The position numbers were made by a program, and so were the translations under genes. Below are positions 29,426 to 37,914 of a stretch of DNA of 64,000 bases, one piece after another (the first letter of the stretch is position 1; each line of letters opens with the position of its first letter). Under the pieces are notes generated by a model. It saw nothing but the letters and a program-made list of their open reading frames with translations. It searched no databases and was not told the origin of the DNA. The stretch is from Pseudolysobacter antarcticus (GTDB taxonomy: Bacteria > Pseudomonadota > Gammaproteobacteria > Xanthomonadales > Rhodanobacteraceae), in contig NZ_CP035704.1 in assembly GCF_004168365.1 (NCBI RefSeq), forward strand, positions 992,001-1,056,000, written 5' to 3'.

Positions 29426-30078
29426 TACAGCGTGTGGAAAAACCGATCCTTGCGCGGCAAATAATAATTGTCGTAGTTGAATGACAGCACCACGCGTTCG
29501 GTTCTGCCGACGATTTCTGCTCGCGGCACGAATCCGATGAATCGACTGTCTTCGCTGTTGTCGCGATTGTCACCCAGCATCAGATACTGGCCGTCCGGCA
29601 CAGTGACCGGGCCGTAGCTGCTGTAGCGACTGATACCGCTCGGCGCGAGCTTGATCCGATGCGACACACCGCCGAAAGTTTCCTGCGCGACGATGCCATC
29701 GGCCAGATGCTCGACGTTCGAATATTGCGCCTCGACACCATTCACGATCAGCCGATTGTCGCGCAGCGCCACCACGTCGCCGGGCAGTCCGATGAGACGC
29801 TTCACGAGCTTCATGTCGAGCACGTGCGAATCGAAGATCACAATATCGCCGCGCTGCGGTTCGGCAAAGTCGTACACGCTGGTGTGGGTTAGCGGAATCT
29901 TGAGATCGTAGGCGAGCTTGTTGACGAGGATGCGATCGCCCTCGACGATGGTCGGCTGCATCGAGCCGGACGGCACCGTGTTCCAGTCGGCGAACGAGCT
30001 GCGGAACACGATCATCAGCACTAGGAACAAACCCATCCCGCGATAATTTTTCACGAAATCCACGATCTCTTTTTTCAC
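29425..30078 (-). CDS. lepB: Signal peptidase I LepB
   Basis: LepB cleaves Sec and Tat signal peptides at the periplasmic face of the inner membrane. The GTG at 30078 with a GGGAGAG site gives 217 residues; a second GTG at 30108 is an alternative. There is one N-terminal membrane helix (MGLFLVLMIVF) rather than the two of E. coli. The catalytic Ser is in VPSGSMQPT (about residue 39) and the general-base Lys in LVKRLIGLPGDVV (about 93). The C-terminal box is MLGDNRDNSEDSRFIGFVP. It lies outside the usual lepA-lepB-rnc context. Confidence 0.93.
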   Translation of the reverse strand: MKKEIVDFVKNYRGMGLFLVLMIVFRSSFADWNTVPSGSMQPTIVEGDRILVNKLAYDLKIPLTHTSVYDFAEPQRGDIVIFDSHVLDMKLVKRLIGLPGDVVALRDNRLIVNGVEAQYSNVEHLADGIVAQETFGGVSHRIKLAPSGISRYSSYGPVTVPDGQYLMLGDNRDNSEDSRFIGFVPRAEIVGRTERVVLSFNYDNYYLPRKDRFFHTL

Positions 30079-30327
30079 ACGATCTCTCCCGAGTCGAAAC
30101 AAAACCACGTTGGCGCAACGTCGTTTGCAATGAGATTGCGGATATACCTGACCCGCGACTCCGCGCTTGGTTCAAAACCAATCGCAGCATGGGTTTTCTT
30201 GCGGCGTTTTTCCACATGTTCGTCGCGCTGGTTCGCTATCGGAAAAACGGTAAATCTGTGTTCATCCTCCGAAATAAAGGGCATATGAAGTGACGGCGGG
30301 GTAACGCGCCAGTATTGTCAACCACAA

Positions 30328-30342
30328 TAAGAATCGTTATCA
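30328..30342. promoter_or_regulatory. Candidate Fur box in the lepB / cytochrome divergent region
   Basis: Read on the minus strand this is TGATAACGATTCTTA, matching 11 of the 14 specified positions of the TGATAATnATTATCA Fur consensus. It lies 105 bases before the ATG at 30447 in the 368-base region between lepB and the cytochrome gene. The rest of that region shows no gene. It implies iron-dependent repression, probably of the five-gene operon at 30447-35007; this is inference. Confidence 0.62.
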
Positions 30343-30446
30343 TTTGCACTACTGGATTGAGTCTGAATATCTACTCAGACTGGCCGCAACAAATGACCGA
30401 ACGATCACGGTTGAGGCAGTAGTCATTGCGTTCCGGGGCTGGGTTC

Positions 30447-31685
30447 ATGCATTTGAAATCATTTCACCACACACGTGCGTTGCGCCGCGCGCACAATATT
30501 TTCGCGTGTTGTTTGCTTGCGTTTGCGAGCATCGCTCTTGCGCAGGCCCAATCAACCACGCCGCCAGCAACGCCCGTGGCGCTGGGCAAGGCGATTTTCT
30601 TCGATCCGTCGCTGTCGGTGTCGGGCAAGATGTCCTGCGCGACGTGTCACGATCCTGCTCACGCGCATGCGCAAAGCAATGCGCTCGCGGTGCAGTCCGG
30701 TGGCGCGTTTCTCGACGTGCCGGGATTTCGCGCAGTGCCTTCGCTGCGTTATCTGAATCTCGGTATCGCGTTCCATTTCGAGAGCGACGGCACACCGGCC
30801 GGCGGTTTTAATCGCGACGGTCGCGCCAACAGTTTGCTGGAACAGGCCGAGCGGCCGTTGCTGGCGCCACACGAAATGGCCAACGGCACCCACGCCGAGA
30901 CCGTGGCGCGATTGGCCAACGCTAGCTACGCCGATGACTTTCGTCGTGTGTTCGGCAACAACGTGTTCGATGATATCGACGGCGCATTTTTCCGCATGCA
31001 GTTTGCGCTGGAAAAATACGAAGCGACCGATCCGGGTTTCCATCCGTTCGATTCCAAATACGATTATTTCCTGGCCGGCAAGGTGAAACTTTCGGCGCAG
31101 GAGCTGCGTGGGTTTTCGCTGTTCAATCGTCCCGACAAGGGCAAGTGCCTGGGTTGTCATCCGAGCACTCGCGGCAGTGATGGTTCGCCACCGGTTTTCA
31201 CCGACTACACCTACGACAATCTCGGCTTGCCGCGTAATACCGCCATCGCTGCGAATGCCGATGCTGCCTATTACGACCTGGGTTTGTGTGGCCCGTTCCG
31301 CGCCGATCTGGCTGATCACACCGATCTGTGCGGCGCGTTCAAGGTGCCGACTCTGCGCAATGTCGCCACGCGCCAGGTGTTTTTCCACAATGGCAGTTTC
31401 ACGACCTTGACCGATGCGATCCGTTTCTACGTGCGTCGCGATACCAACCCGGAGCAGTTCTATCCGCTCGATGCGAATGGCGTCGCGCAGAAGTTCAACG
31501 ATCTGCCGGTCGAGTTCCACAAAAACGTCAATACCAGCGAAGTGCCGTACGACCGTCATCCGGGCGAAGCGCCGCGTTTGAACGAAGACGAAATCGCCGA
31601 TCTGGTGGTGTTCCTGCAAACCCTCACCGACGGGTACGACGCGCTGAGCAACACCGCCGATCCCGCGCGCAGTCTGAACAAATAA
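30447..31685 (+). CDS. Di-haem cytochrome c peroxidase / MauG family protein
   Basis: A 412-residue periplasmic di-haem c-type cytochrome and first gene of the operon. The signal peptide ends near ALAQAQS. Two CxxCH haem motifs are seen: SCATCHDP at residues 64-68 and KCLGCHPS at 234-238. The N-terminal LGKAIFFDPSLSVSGKMSCATCHDP is diagnostic of the CCP/MauG family. Later segments AFKVPTLRNVATRQVFFHNGSF and DLVVFLQTLTDGY are also typical. Activity could be peroxide reduction or electron transfer/oxidation of a partner. A Fur-like box lies upstream, and the outer-membrane porin gene follows after 28 bases. Confidence 0.9.
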   Translation: MHLKSFHHTRALRRAHNIFACCLLAFASIALAQAQSTTPPATPVALGKAIFFDPSLSVSGKMSCATCHDPAHAHAQSNALAVQSGGAFLDVPGFRAVPSLRYLNLGIAFHFESDGTPAGGFNRDGRANSLLEQAERPLLAPHEMANGTHAETVARLANASYADDFRRVFGNNVFDDIDGAFFRMQFALEKYEATDPGFHPFDSKYDYFLAGKVKLSAQELRGFSLFNRPDKGKCLGCHPSTRGSDGSPPVFTDYTYDNLGLPRNTAIAANADAAYYDLGLCGPFRADLADHTDLCGAFKVPTLRNVATRQVFFHNGSFTTLTDAIRFYVRRDTNPEQFYPLDANGVAQKFNDLPVEFHKNVNTSEVPYDRHPGEAPRLNEDEIADLVVFLQTLTDGYDALSNTADPARSLNK

Positions 31686-31713
31686 AGCCATCAAAATTTT
31701 CGGAGATACATCG

Positions 31714-33084
31714 ATGCGCGCTGCTTTTTCAATCAGTCCCGTAGCACTGGCCATCACTCTTGCGCTCGGTCTCGCCGCGTTGCCCGCCGCGTACGCCGCT
31801 GATAACGACGAAGCGGCTTTGCGTGCCGAGGTTGCCGAGCTGCGCGCGCAGTTGGTCGAACTCAAGCATGAAGTTCAACAGATGCATGCGGCACCGGCGG
31901 CGGTCGCTCCTGCCGTTGCAGCCACAGCATCAGCTGCGCCCGCATCTGTAGCGACCTTGCCAGCGAATGCCGATGCTGCATCGCTGCCGGGCGCGGCGCC
32001 GATGCAGAGCAGCATTCTCAACACGGCGGCTTCGGCCACCACGCTATACGGTTATGGCGAAATGAATTACACGCGTCCGACCAAGGACAAATCCGCCACG
32101 CAGGCCGATCTGGCGCGCGCGGTGTTCGGCTTCATCCATGCGTTCGACGAGAACACGCGCATCGTCAGCGAATTCGAGTGGGAGCACGCAGTGGCGTCTG
32201 CCGACGATCAAGGCGAAGCCGAAGTCGAGCAGCTCTACATTGAACATCAATTGCAACCGAACTACGGCGTGCGCGCGGGCCTCATGCTGATTCCGCTCGG
32301 CTTGCTCAACGAGCATCACGAGCCGACCAATTATTACGGCGTGTATCGCAACTTCGTCGAGACCGCGATCATTCCATCGACCTGGCGCGAAGGCGGCGTG
32401 TCGCTTTACGGCAATACCGAATTCGGCCTGAATTGGAGCACCGGCGTGACTACCGGTCCAGATCTGAGTCGTTGGGATCCGACCTCGCCTGAAGGCCGCG
32501 AATCGCCGCTCGGTAGCATCCACCAGGAGCTGCAATTGGCGAAGGCGCGCGATCCTTCGGTATTCGCCGCAGCGAACTGGCAAGGCATTCCGGGATTGAC
32601 CGTCGGCGGCGGCGTATTTACCGGCAAGATCGGTCAGGGCCAGCCGGGTTTCCTTGCGAACAACGCGCGTCTTTTGCTCGGCGAAGGCCACGTCCGTTGG
32701 CAGACCGGTCCGTTCGATTTGTCGGCTTTGTATACACGCGGCACGATCAGCGACACCGAGAATCTCAACCTCACGTTTATCGGCAATCCGACGCCGGTGC
32801 CGAAATCTTTCTGGGGTGGTTATGTGCAGGGCGCGTGGCGCGCATGGGAGCATGACGGTTCGGCGATTGCGCCGTTCGTACGTTACGAGGAATACAACAC
32901 CGCCGCATCGTACGAAGCGATTCCGCTCGGCTTGGGCGTCGATCCGCTTGTGACGTCCAAACTGTGGACCGCGGGCGTGAACTACTGGCTCAATCCGAAC
33001 GTGGTGTTCAAGGCCGACTACCAGCAGTTCCGCAACGAATCGGATCGCAATCGATTTGATCTCGGCGTCGGCTTCCAGTTCTAA
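31714..33084 (+). CDS. Outer-membrane porin (OprO/P-like) with an N-terminal coiled coil
   Basis: A 456-residue outer-membrane protein. A signal peptide ends near AYAADND. A short coiled coil follows (ALRAEVAELRAQLVELKHEV), then a Pro/Ala linker that could span the peptidoglycan. The beta-barrel starts around TLYGYGEMNYTRP and ends with an aromatic C-terminus (GVGFQF), the usual Bam signal. This layout fits phosphate-selective-porin-like channels; selectivity is unknown. It sits between a di-haem cytochrome and an FMN protein, which suggests entry of a redox substrate or metal rather than phosphate. The ribosome site is GGAG. Confidence 0.82.
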   Translation: MRAAFSISPVALAITLALGLAALPAAYAADNDEAALRAEVAELRAQLVELKHEVQQMHAAPAAVAPAVAATASAAPASVATLPANADAASLPGAAPMQSSILNTAASATTLYGYGEMNYTRPTKDKSATQADLARAVFGFIHAFDENTRIVSEFEWEHAVASADDQGEAEVEQLYIEHQLQPNYGVRAGLMLIPLGLLNEHHEPTNYYGVYRNFVETAIIPSTWREGGVSLYGNTEFGLNWSTGVTTGPDLSRWDPTSPEGRESPLGSIHQELQLAKARDPSVFAAANWQGIPGLTVGGGVFTGKIGQGQPGFLANNARLLLGEGHVRWQTGPFDLSALYTRGTISDTENLNLTFIGNPTPVPKSFWGGYVQGAWRAWEHDGSAIAPFVRYEEYNTAASYEAIPLGLGVDPLVTSKLWTAGVNYWLNPNVVFKADYQQFRNESDRNRFDLGVGFQF

Positions 33085-33111
33085 TTGCGATTTGTTTGAC
33101 GGAGTGATTGC

Positions 33112-33660
33112 ATGCAACTGCGTTGGTTGATTCCGCTCGGTGCCGCTGCCGCGTTGCCTGCCTACCACGCGGCTTACGCGGTGCAATACCTGAGTGTCGA
33201 GCAGGCGCAGCGTGCGGCGTTTGCGCAGGCCGACGGTTTTGTCGATGTGCCGCTGGCATTGACCGAAGCGCAGCGGCGCGCGCTTGATCAAGGCGAAGCG
33301 GCATTGTCGATTTCCGCGCCGAAAATCTGGCAGGCGCGAGCGGGTCAGAAAAACCTCGGCTGGCTGATCGTCGATCAGGTGATCGGCAAGGCCGAGGCGA
33401 TCAGTTACGCGCTCGCGCTGGATGCTGATGGCAAGATCATCGCGCTTGATGTGCTCGAATATCGCGAGACGCATGGTGCGGAAATTCGCTTGCCGGCGTG
33501 GCGCAAACAGTTCCTCGGCAAGACCGCGCAGTATCCGCTGCGGCTCGATAACGATATCCGCAATATCTCTGGCGCTACCTTGTCGTGTCGCCACCTCACC
33601 GACGGTGTGCGCCGACTCGTGCAGCTTTACGCGCAAGTGCTCAAGCCGACCTCGGGCTGA
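33112..33660 (+). CDS. Periplasmic FMN-binding domain protein
   Basis: A 182-residue exported flavoprotein. The N-terminus (LRWLIPLGAAAALPAYHAAYA) is a signal peptide or anchor. The FMN_bind domain ends with NISGATLSCRHLTDGV, whose SGAT motif fits the ApbE flavinylation consensus, so Thr156 is the predicted FMN attachment site. The adjacent gene encodes the flavinyltransferase. NqrC, RnfG and the extracellular FmnA-like reductases share this domain. Here it lies in an operon with a porin and cytochromes, which suggests a periplasmic electron carrier. It is 27 bases after the porin gene and 4 bases before apbE. Confidence 0.88.
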   Translation: MQLRWLIPLGAAAALPAYHAAYAVQYLSVEQAQRAAFAQADGFVDVPLALTEAQRRALDQGEAALSISAPKIWQARAGQKNLGWLIVDQVIGKAEAISYALALDADGKIIALDVLEYRETHGAEIRLPAWRKQFLGKTAQYPLRLDNDIRNISGATLSCRHLTDGVRRLVQLYAQVLKPTSG

Positions 33661-33664
33661 GATC

Positions 33665-34531
33665 GTGCAACTGCTGCGCGCGCGGCCGTGGCTCGGCACG
33701 TTGGTCGAAATCCGCGTCGATGGTTTGGCCGAAGCCGATGCTGTTGCAGCCACTGATGCCGCGTTTGCCGAGATTGCGACGATCCATCGCTGCATGAGTT
33801 TTCACGAGCCCGACAGCGATCTCGCGCGTCTGCATCGCGCGCGCGCCGGCAGCGCGGTGCAAGTCGATCCGCATACCTGGAACGTGCTGCAAACCGCGTT
33901 GGTTTTCGCCGAGGAATCGCGCGGATGTTTTGATCCGACCATCGCCGCACAATTGGTCGCGTGGAATTTTCTGCCGCGTCCGCGAGATAGCGGCGAACCC
34001 GATCCGGCGGCGAGCTGGTCCAATATCGAATTGCTGCCTGAGTCGCAGGTTCGCTTGCATCGTGCGTTGTGGATCGATCTCGGTGGCATTGCCAAAGGTT
34101 ATGCGGTGGATTGTGCGATCCGCATTTTGCGCAATGCGGGTGCGACGGCGGGTGGTGTCAACGCCGGTGGCGATCTCGCGGTGTTTGGCGCAGCCGCGCA
34201 AACGGTGCATGTGCGTGATCCACGCGCGCCGCAAAACACGTTGCCGTTGCTCGAACTGCGCGATGCCGCGGTCGCGACCAGTGCCGGATATTTCGAGCGC
34301 CGCCGTGCCGCAACCGGCTGGCTCGGCCCGCATGTTCACGGCAAGCGCCGCGGCGCGGTCGGCACGCACAGTTCGGTCAGCGTGATCGCACCGAGTTGCA
34401 TGCATGCCGATGCACTGACCAAGATCGTGCTGGCCGATGCGCGTATTGCCGCGAAACTGTTGCCACGCTACGGCGCGCAGGTTTGCCGCTACGATTCGCA
34501 GCGCGGATGGCGTACTCTGCGCGGCGAATGA
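33665..34531 (+). CDS. apbE: FAD:protein FMN transferase ApbE
   Basis: ApbE covalently attaches FMN from FAD to Thr in proteins such as its upstream neighbour. The protein has 288 residues from a GTG start. Family motifs are LDLGGIAKGYAVDCAIRIL (read here as IDLGGIAKGYAVD, about residue 137), GGVNAGGDLAVFG (about 163) and the C-terminal HADALTKIVLADAR, which includes the Mg-binding Asp/Thr. No clear signal peptide or lipobox is seen from this start, although many ApbE proteins are periplasmic; the start or targeting needs care. It overlaps the next gene by 4 bases. Confidence 0.9.
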   Translation: MQLLRARPWLGTLVEIRVDGLAEADAVAATDAAFAEIATIHRCMSFHEPDSDLARLHRARAGSAVQVDPHTWNVLQTALVFAEESRGCFDPTIAAQLVAWNFLPRPRDSGEPDPAASWSNIELLPESQVRLHRALWIDLGGIAKGYAVDCAIRILRNAGATAGGVNAGGDLAVFGAAAQTVHVRDPRAPQNTLPLLELRDAAVATSAGYFERRRAATGWLGPHVHGKRRGAVGTHSSVSVIAPSCMHADALTKIVLADARIAAKLLPRYGAQVCRYDSQRGWRTLRGE

Positions 34532-35007
34532 AACTGCGCACAATCATCGTCCATCGCCAGACCGCACGCTTGTCGAAGCGTCGCGAATATCTGGTCTACG
34601 CCATCCTCGGCGGCACGTGGCTGTCGGGCTCGATCTGGCTGATTCTGCATTTTTATCTGCGCGAAAAAACCGAGTTCGGTCTCCTGCCGCATCCGCTGGA
34701 AGCGTGGGTTTTGCGCGTGCATGGCGCGTTCGCGTTCGCCGCGTTGTGGCTCGGTGGGCTGTTGTGGGCGGCGCACATTCCTGCCGCATGGGCGTTGCGG
34801 CGGCATCGCACCACCGGCATCACGGTTGTCAGTCTGTTTGCCGTACTCGGGCTGTCGGGATATCTGCTGTATTACCTCGGCGACGAAGGCTGGCGCGATA
34901 TTGCTTCATTGGTACATTGGCTGATCGGTTTGTTTGGCCTCATCGCATTGCCGCTGCATTCTCTGCGTGCGCGCAACCGTCGGCGCGGCCAGCGCGCAGG
35001 CGAATGA
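34528..35007 (+). CDS. Four-helix membrane protein with haem-ligand-like histidines
   Basis: A 159-residue inner-membrane protein without a certain family. Four helices are visible, around YAILGGTWLSGSIWLILHF, HGAFAFAALWLGGLLWAAHI, VVSLFAVLGLSGYLLYYLG and VHWLIGLFGLIALPLHSL. Histidines occur in helix 1 (ILHF), helix 2 (RVHGAF) and helix 4 (LVHWLIG; PLHSL), an arrangement like small b-type cytochromes (DUF4405/cytochrome b561-like). It is translationally coupled to apbE (ATGA overlap). The position suggests a quinol-side electron donor for the FMN protein; that is inference. Confidence 0.7.
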   Translation: MKLRTIIVHRQTARLSKRREYLVYAILGGTWLSGSIWLILHFYLREKTEFGLLPHPLEAWVLRVHGAFAFAALWLGGLLWAAHIPAAWALRRHRTTGITVVSLFAVLGLSGYLLYYLGDEGWRDIASLVHWLIGLFGLIALPLHSLRARNRRRGQRAGE

Positions 35008-35022
35008 TCGCCATCGCGTGGA

Positions 35023-35670
35023 CTATTTTTCCGGCGAATCCGAAGGCCGCGAATGCGGATGCAACGACAGCCCGCGCGATGAAATATCCGTCGCTGCATT
35101 CGCGGTAATGCGAGTGAATTTGACCACGAGCAAATCGCCACCGCCATCGAGCAATCGGTGACCGCTGTGCGGCGATAACCACAAGCTGTCGCCGGTTTCG
35201 AGCGGCTTCGTCAGACCCGCGACTTTTGCGCTGCCAGCAAGCATGTGGATCAGCCATTCGCTGTGCGCACTGGCATGGAACCACATCGCGCCGACCAGCG
35301 GACGATGCAGCAATTCGGCGCTGACGATGCCGCGCCGGGTCATCACATTGAAGTCGCGCGTCGGACCATTGAGCAACCGGCACGTCGCCTGCCATTCGCC
35401 GGCAAACTGCGCAGGTCGATCTCGCTCGTGCAAGATCACGCTCGGTGCTTGGTCGAAGGTCAGTTCAATGCCCGCACCGTGCAATACCAACAGCGTGCGA
35501 TCGAATCCTGGAAAAGCCGAGAACGCGCAATCGTTTTCGATCTCGGCGATGCTCACGCGCCAGTCGTAATCCGCTATTGCATCGGCGGGAGAAACAGCGA
35601 TTTCGGTGGTCCAGCCGAGACCGTTTTTCCAGCGCATGCGGCGATAGTCGGCGGTGGTCAACAGGCGCAT
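35023..35670 (-). CDS. HutD/Ves family protein
   Basis: A 215-residue cupin-like protein of the HutD family. The N-terminal MRLLTTADYRRMRWKNGLGW, then TTEIAV, is diagnostic (family consensus: R-W-x-N-G-x-G-x-T-x-E-I). SIAEIENDCAFSAFPGFDR follows with the family FPG-x-DR motif. Family members occur with histidine utilisation genes or, as Ves in E. coli, are cold-inducible; the molecular role is uncertain. No hut genes are present in the window. It follows the SET gene by 13 bases in the same direction. Confidence 0.85.
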   Translation of the reverse strand: MRLLTTADYRRMRWKNGLGWTTEIAVSPADAIADYDWRVSIAEIENDCAFSAFPGFDRTLLVLHGAGIELTFDQAPSVILHERDRPAQFAGEWQATCRLLNGPTRDFNVMTRRGIVSAELLHRPLVGAMWFHASAHSEWLIHMLAGSAKVAGLTKPLETGDSLWLSPHSGHRLLDGGGDLLVVKFTRITANAATDISSRGLSLHPHSRPSDSPEK

Positions 35671-35683
35671 CGGCTCGACTCTT

Positions 35684-36145
35684 TCAACGCAGCAATTCGG
35701 ACAATTGTCGTGTGGAATGACCGAGGCTTTCGGCCCAGCTATAGCCGATGATTTTTTCGCCGCTCAGCGCATCGCGAAAGTCTTCTTCCTGTCCGGGTGC
35801 GAGCAGGTGGCGATAATCCACCGTAATTTCGGTACCGATCGGCAATACCTGCATCGCGAACACAAAACCGAGATGCCAGAGTCCGCTCGGAGCGAAAGCA
35901 TGGTTGATGTAACACTCATCCGGCCAGTCGTCGCTGATGGTGTAGTAATCCTGAAACCAGCGCACCGTCGCCGGCAATAATTCGGCTGCGTTCGGCAATG
36001 CGTTGACTTCGTCCCAGCGGTAGACCCGGCGGATATCGTCCGGCGCGGTGATCAGCGCGCCACGCGCCACCGGCTCATCCAGAAACAAGCCTTTGCCGGC
36101 ACCCGGAATCAGTGACGGCGCGATGTGGTAGTGGGGCAAGATCAT
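35684..36145 (-). CDS. SET domain-containing protein
   Basis: A 153-residue protein consisting of little more than a SET domain, the lysine-methyltransferase fold. Residues about 8-25 (PSLIPGAGKGLFLDEPVARG) form the G-x-G SAM-binding start. The NHAF motif at about residue 80 gives the N-H pair, and EITVDYRH at about 110 gives the SET D-Y region near the end. The ATG at 36145 is chosen because the domain starts at once; the frame extends to 36256 with non-family sequence. Bacterial stand-alone SET proteins may methylate ribosomal or chromatin-like proteins, but no substrate can be told. Confidence 0.82.
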   Translation of the reverse strand: MILPHYHIAPSLIPGAGKGLFLDEPVARGALITAPDDIRRVYRWDEVNALPNAAELLPATVRWFQDYYTISDDWPDECYINHAFAPSGLWHLGFVFAMQVLPIGTEITVDYRHLLAPGQEEDFRDALSGEKIIGYSWAESLGHSTRQLSELLR

Positions 36146-36174
36146 GCAAGGCTCGTAGAATGCGGCGGCAAAGT

Positions 36175-37113
36175 CTAACGCAAAGCGTGCTGAGGATTCT
36201 TGGGTAGATCCAGCGCAACCGCATCGATGCTGGCCTGTACCTCGGCGAACAACCACGCACTGAAAGCCTCGATACGCGGTTTTTCGGCTGCCGATTTCGG
36301 ATACACCAGCCAGTAGCTGAAATCATTCGCCAACCGTTGCGCGAACGGTTTGACCAATCGCCCCGCGGCAATGTCATCAGCGGCAAGAAATAAGCGCCCG
36401 AGTGCGATGCCATGACCGTCGATCGCCGCCTGCAGCACCAGGCTCGAATCGCTGAAACCCGGGCCGCTGCGTAAAGCCGGATCGCCGCCATCGAACGTTT
36501 CGAGCCAACGCGGCCATTGATCCTGCGGCTGGTCATGCAGCAAGGTGTGCAGACGCAAATCGGATAACTCGCGCAGCGGCGGCGATCCGTCGAGCAATCG
36601 CGGACTGCATAACGGTGATAGATTTTCGTGTGCGATCAGATCAGCGCGCAGCCCGGGCCAGCGGCCCAGACCGAGGCGTATGCCGATGTCGAATTCGCCG
36701 CTGGAAAAATCATGTAGCGCCTGCGCGCTGGTCACATGCAAATCGATGTTCGGATGTACGGCCTGGAAACGTCCAAGCCGTGGCATCAACCATTTTGTTG
36801 CGAATGACGGCAGCGCGGTGATGCGCAACGGCCCTGCCAAAGTCGCGGCGCTCAAGCGTTCCGTCGCGTTGGCCAGAGCATCGAACGCCTTGCTTAGCGG
36901 CGGCAAATAATTCTTGCCATCGCTGGTCAAGGTCAGCGCATGGCCGCTGCGCTCGAACAGTTTCAGGCCGAGCCAATCCTCCAATTGTTTTACCTGATGG
37001 CTGATCGCGGCCTGGGTCACATGCAGCTCGTTCGCGGCGCGCGTGAAACTGCGATGCCTTGCGGCGGCTTCAAACGCGCGCAGTGCGGTGAGAGGTGGCA
37101 GTCGGCGCGCCAT
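36175..37113 (-). CDS. LysR family transcriptional regulator, GcvA type
   Basis: A 312-residue LysR regulator. The N-terminal HTH reads LPPLTALRAFEAAARHRSFT and AANELHVTQAAISHQVKQLE, and the segment RRLPPLTALRAFEAAARH is the GcvA-subclass signature. The effector-binding domain starts at about residue 93 (GPLRITALPSFATKWLMPRL). It is divergent from the LysE-type exporter gene at 37232, with 118 bases between them, the classic arrangement for a LysR regulator and its target. The regulated metabolite is unknown. The ATG at 37113 is preferred; a long upstream extension would enter the neighbour. Confidence 0.9.
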   Translation of the reverse strand: MARRLPPLTALRAFEAAARHRSFTRAANELHVTQAAISHQVKQLEDWLGLKLFERSGHALTLTSDGKNYLPPLSKAFDALANATERLSAATLAGPLRITALPSFATKWLMPRLGRFQAVHPNIDLHVTSAQALHDFSSGEFDIGIRLGLGRWPGLRADLIAHENLSPLCSPRLLDGSPPLRELSDLRLHTLLHDQPQDQWPRWLETFDGGDPALRSGPGFSDSSLVLQAAIDGHGIALGRLFLAADDIAAGRLVKPFAQRLANDFSYWLVYPKSAAEKPRIEAFSAWLFAEVQASIDAVALDLPKNPQHALR

Positions 37114-37231
37114 TCGATCAGATTTTCTAATGGAGTTGATGAGAATACATCGTTTTGCGCAGCACCGAAAACCCGGCCTAATCCAATCCACAAACCGATG
37201 TCGTATTTGAAAAATTGCCGAGGGCGGGAAC

Positions 37232-37831
37232 ATGATCGAACTGAAAATCTGGGGACTGATTCTGAGCTTTGCGATACCGATGATCCTCAGTCCCGGACCC
37301 GGCAATACGATTCTGGCTGCCGCCGGCGGTAAATTCGGCGTGCGCGGCACGCTGCCGTTCTGGCTCGGATTCGAATCCGGAAATTTTTTATGGTGCCTCG
37401 TCTACGGCTTCGGCCTGAGCCAGATCGTCAAGGCACATCCGTTCGCTTACGAGGTCTTGAAATGGGGCGGCACGTTATACATCTTGTATCTGGCGTGGTG
37501 TTTTTTCCGCTCATCGGCAATGGCCGAGCAGCAGGAATTGAAACCGCTGAGTTTCTTCGACGGCTTTGCGTCGTTATCGCTGAATCCGAAAGTGCATTCG
37601 ATGATCCTCGTGATGTTTTCGCAGTTCCTCAATCCGGCGTTGCCGCTGGTTGCGCAGGTGACGCAGATGGCGCTGGTGTTTGTCCTCGTCGGATTCGTCT
37701 GCCATTTCGTCTGGATTTATTGCGGGCAAGTATTGTTCAGCCGGATCAAGAGTCAGGCGGCGATGCGTGCGCAAGGCATCGCGTTCGGCATCTGCATGAT
37801 CCTGGTCGCGGCCTTCGTCGCATTTTCGTGA
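37232..37831 (+). CDS. LysE family amino-acid exporter
   Basis: A 199-residue inner-membrane protein with six helices, of the LysE/RhtB exporter family. The N-terminus has the signature LSFAIPMILSPGPGNTILAA and then GGKFGVRGTLPFWLGFESGN. The loop FDGFASLSLNPKVHSMILVM matches the conserved N-P-K-x region. Family members export basic or hydroxy amino acids or homoserine lactones; the substrate is not predictable. It is divergently paired with a GcvA-type LysR gene, which may control it. Confidence 0.88.
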   Translation: MIELKIWGLILSFAIPMILSPGPGNTILAAAGGKFGVRGTLPFWLGFESGNFLWCLVYGFGLSQIVKAHPFAYEVLKWGGTLYILYLAWCFFRSSAMAEQQELKPLSFFDGFASLSLNPKVHSMILVMFSQFLNPALPLVAQVTQMALVFVLVGFVCHFVWIYCGQVLFSRIKSQAAMRAQGIAFGICMILVAAFVAFS

Positions 37832-37914
37832 GCGAGCGACGGGCGGCATACAGCCCGCAGCCGACGCGTTAAACTAGTTGTCTAAACCAAATAACCGATT
37901 CAACCGAGGTGCTT

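Noticed and set aside
32044-33795. 583-residue minus-strand ORF opposite the porin and FMN-binding genes
   Set aside because: Antisense to two coupled genes with clear family motifs; the translation shows no domain.
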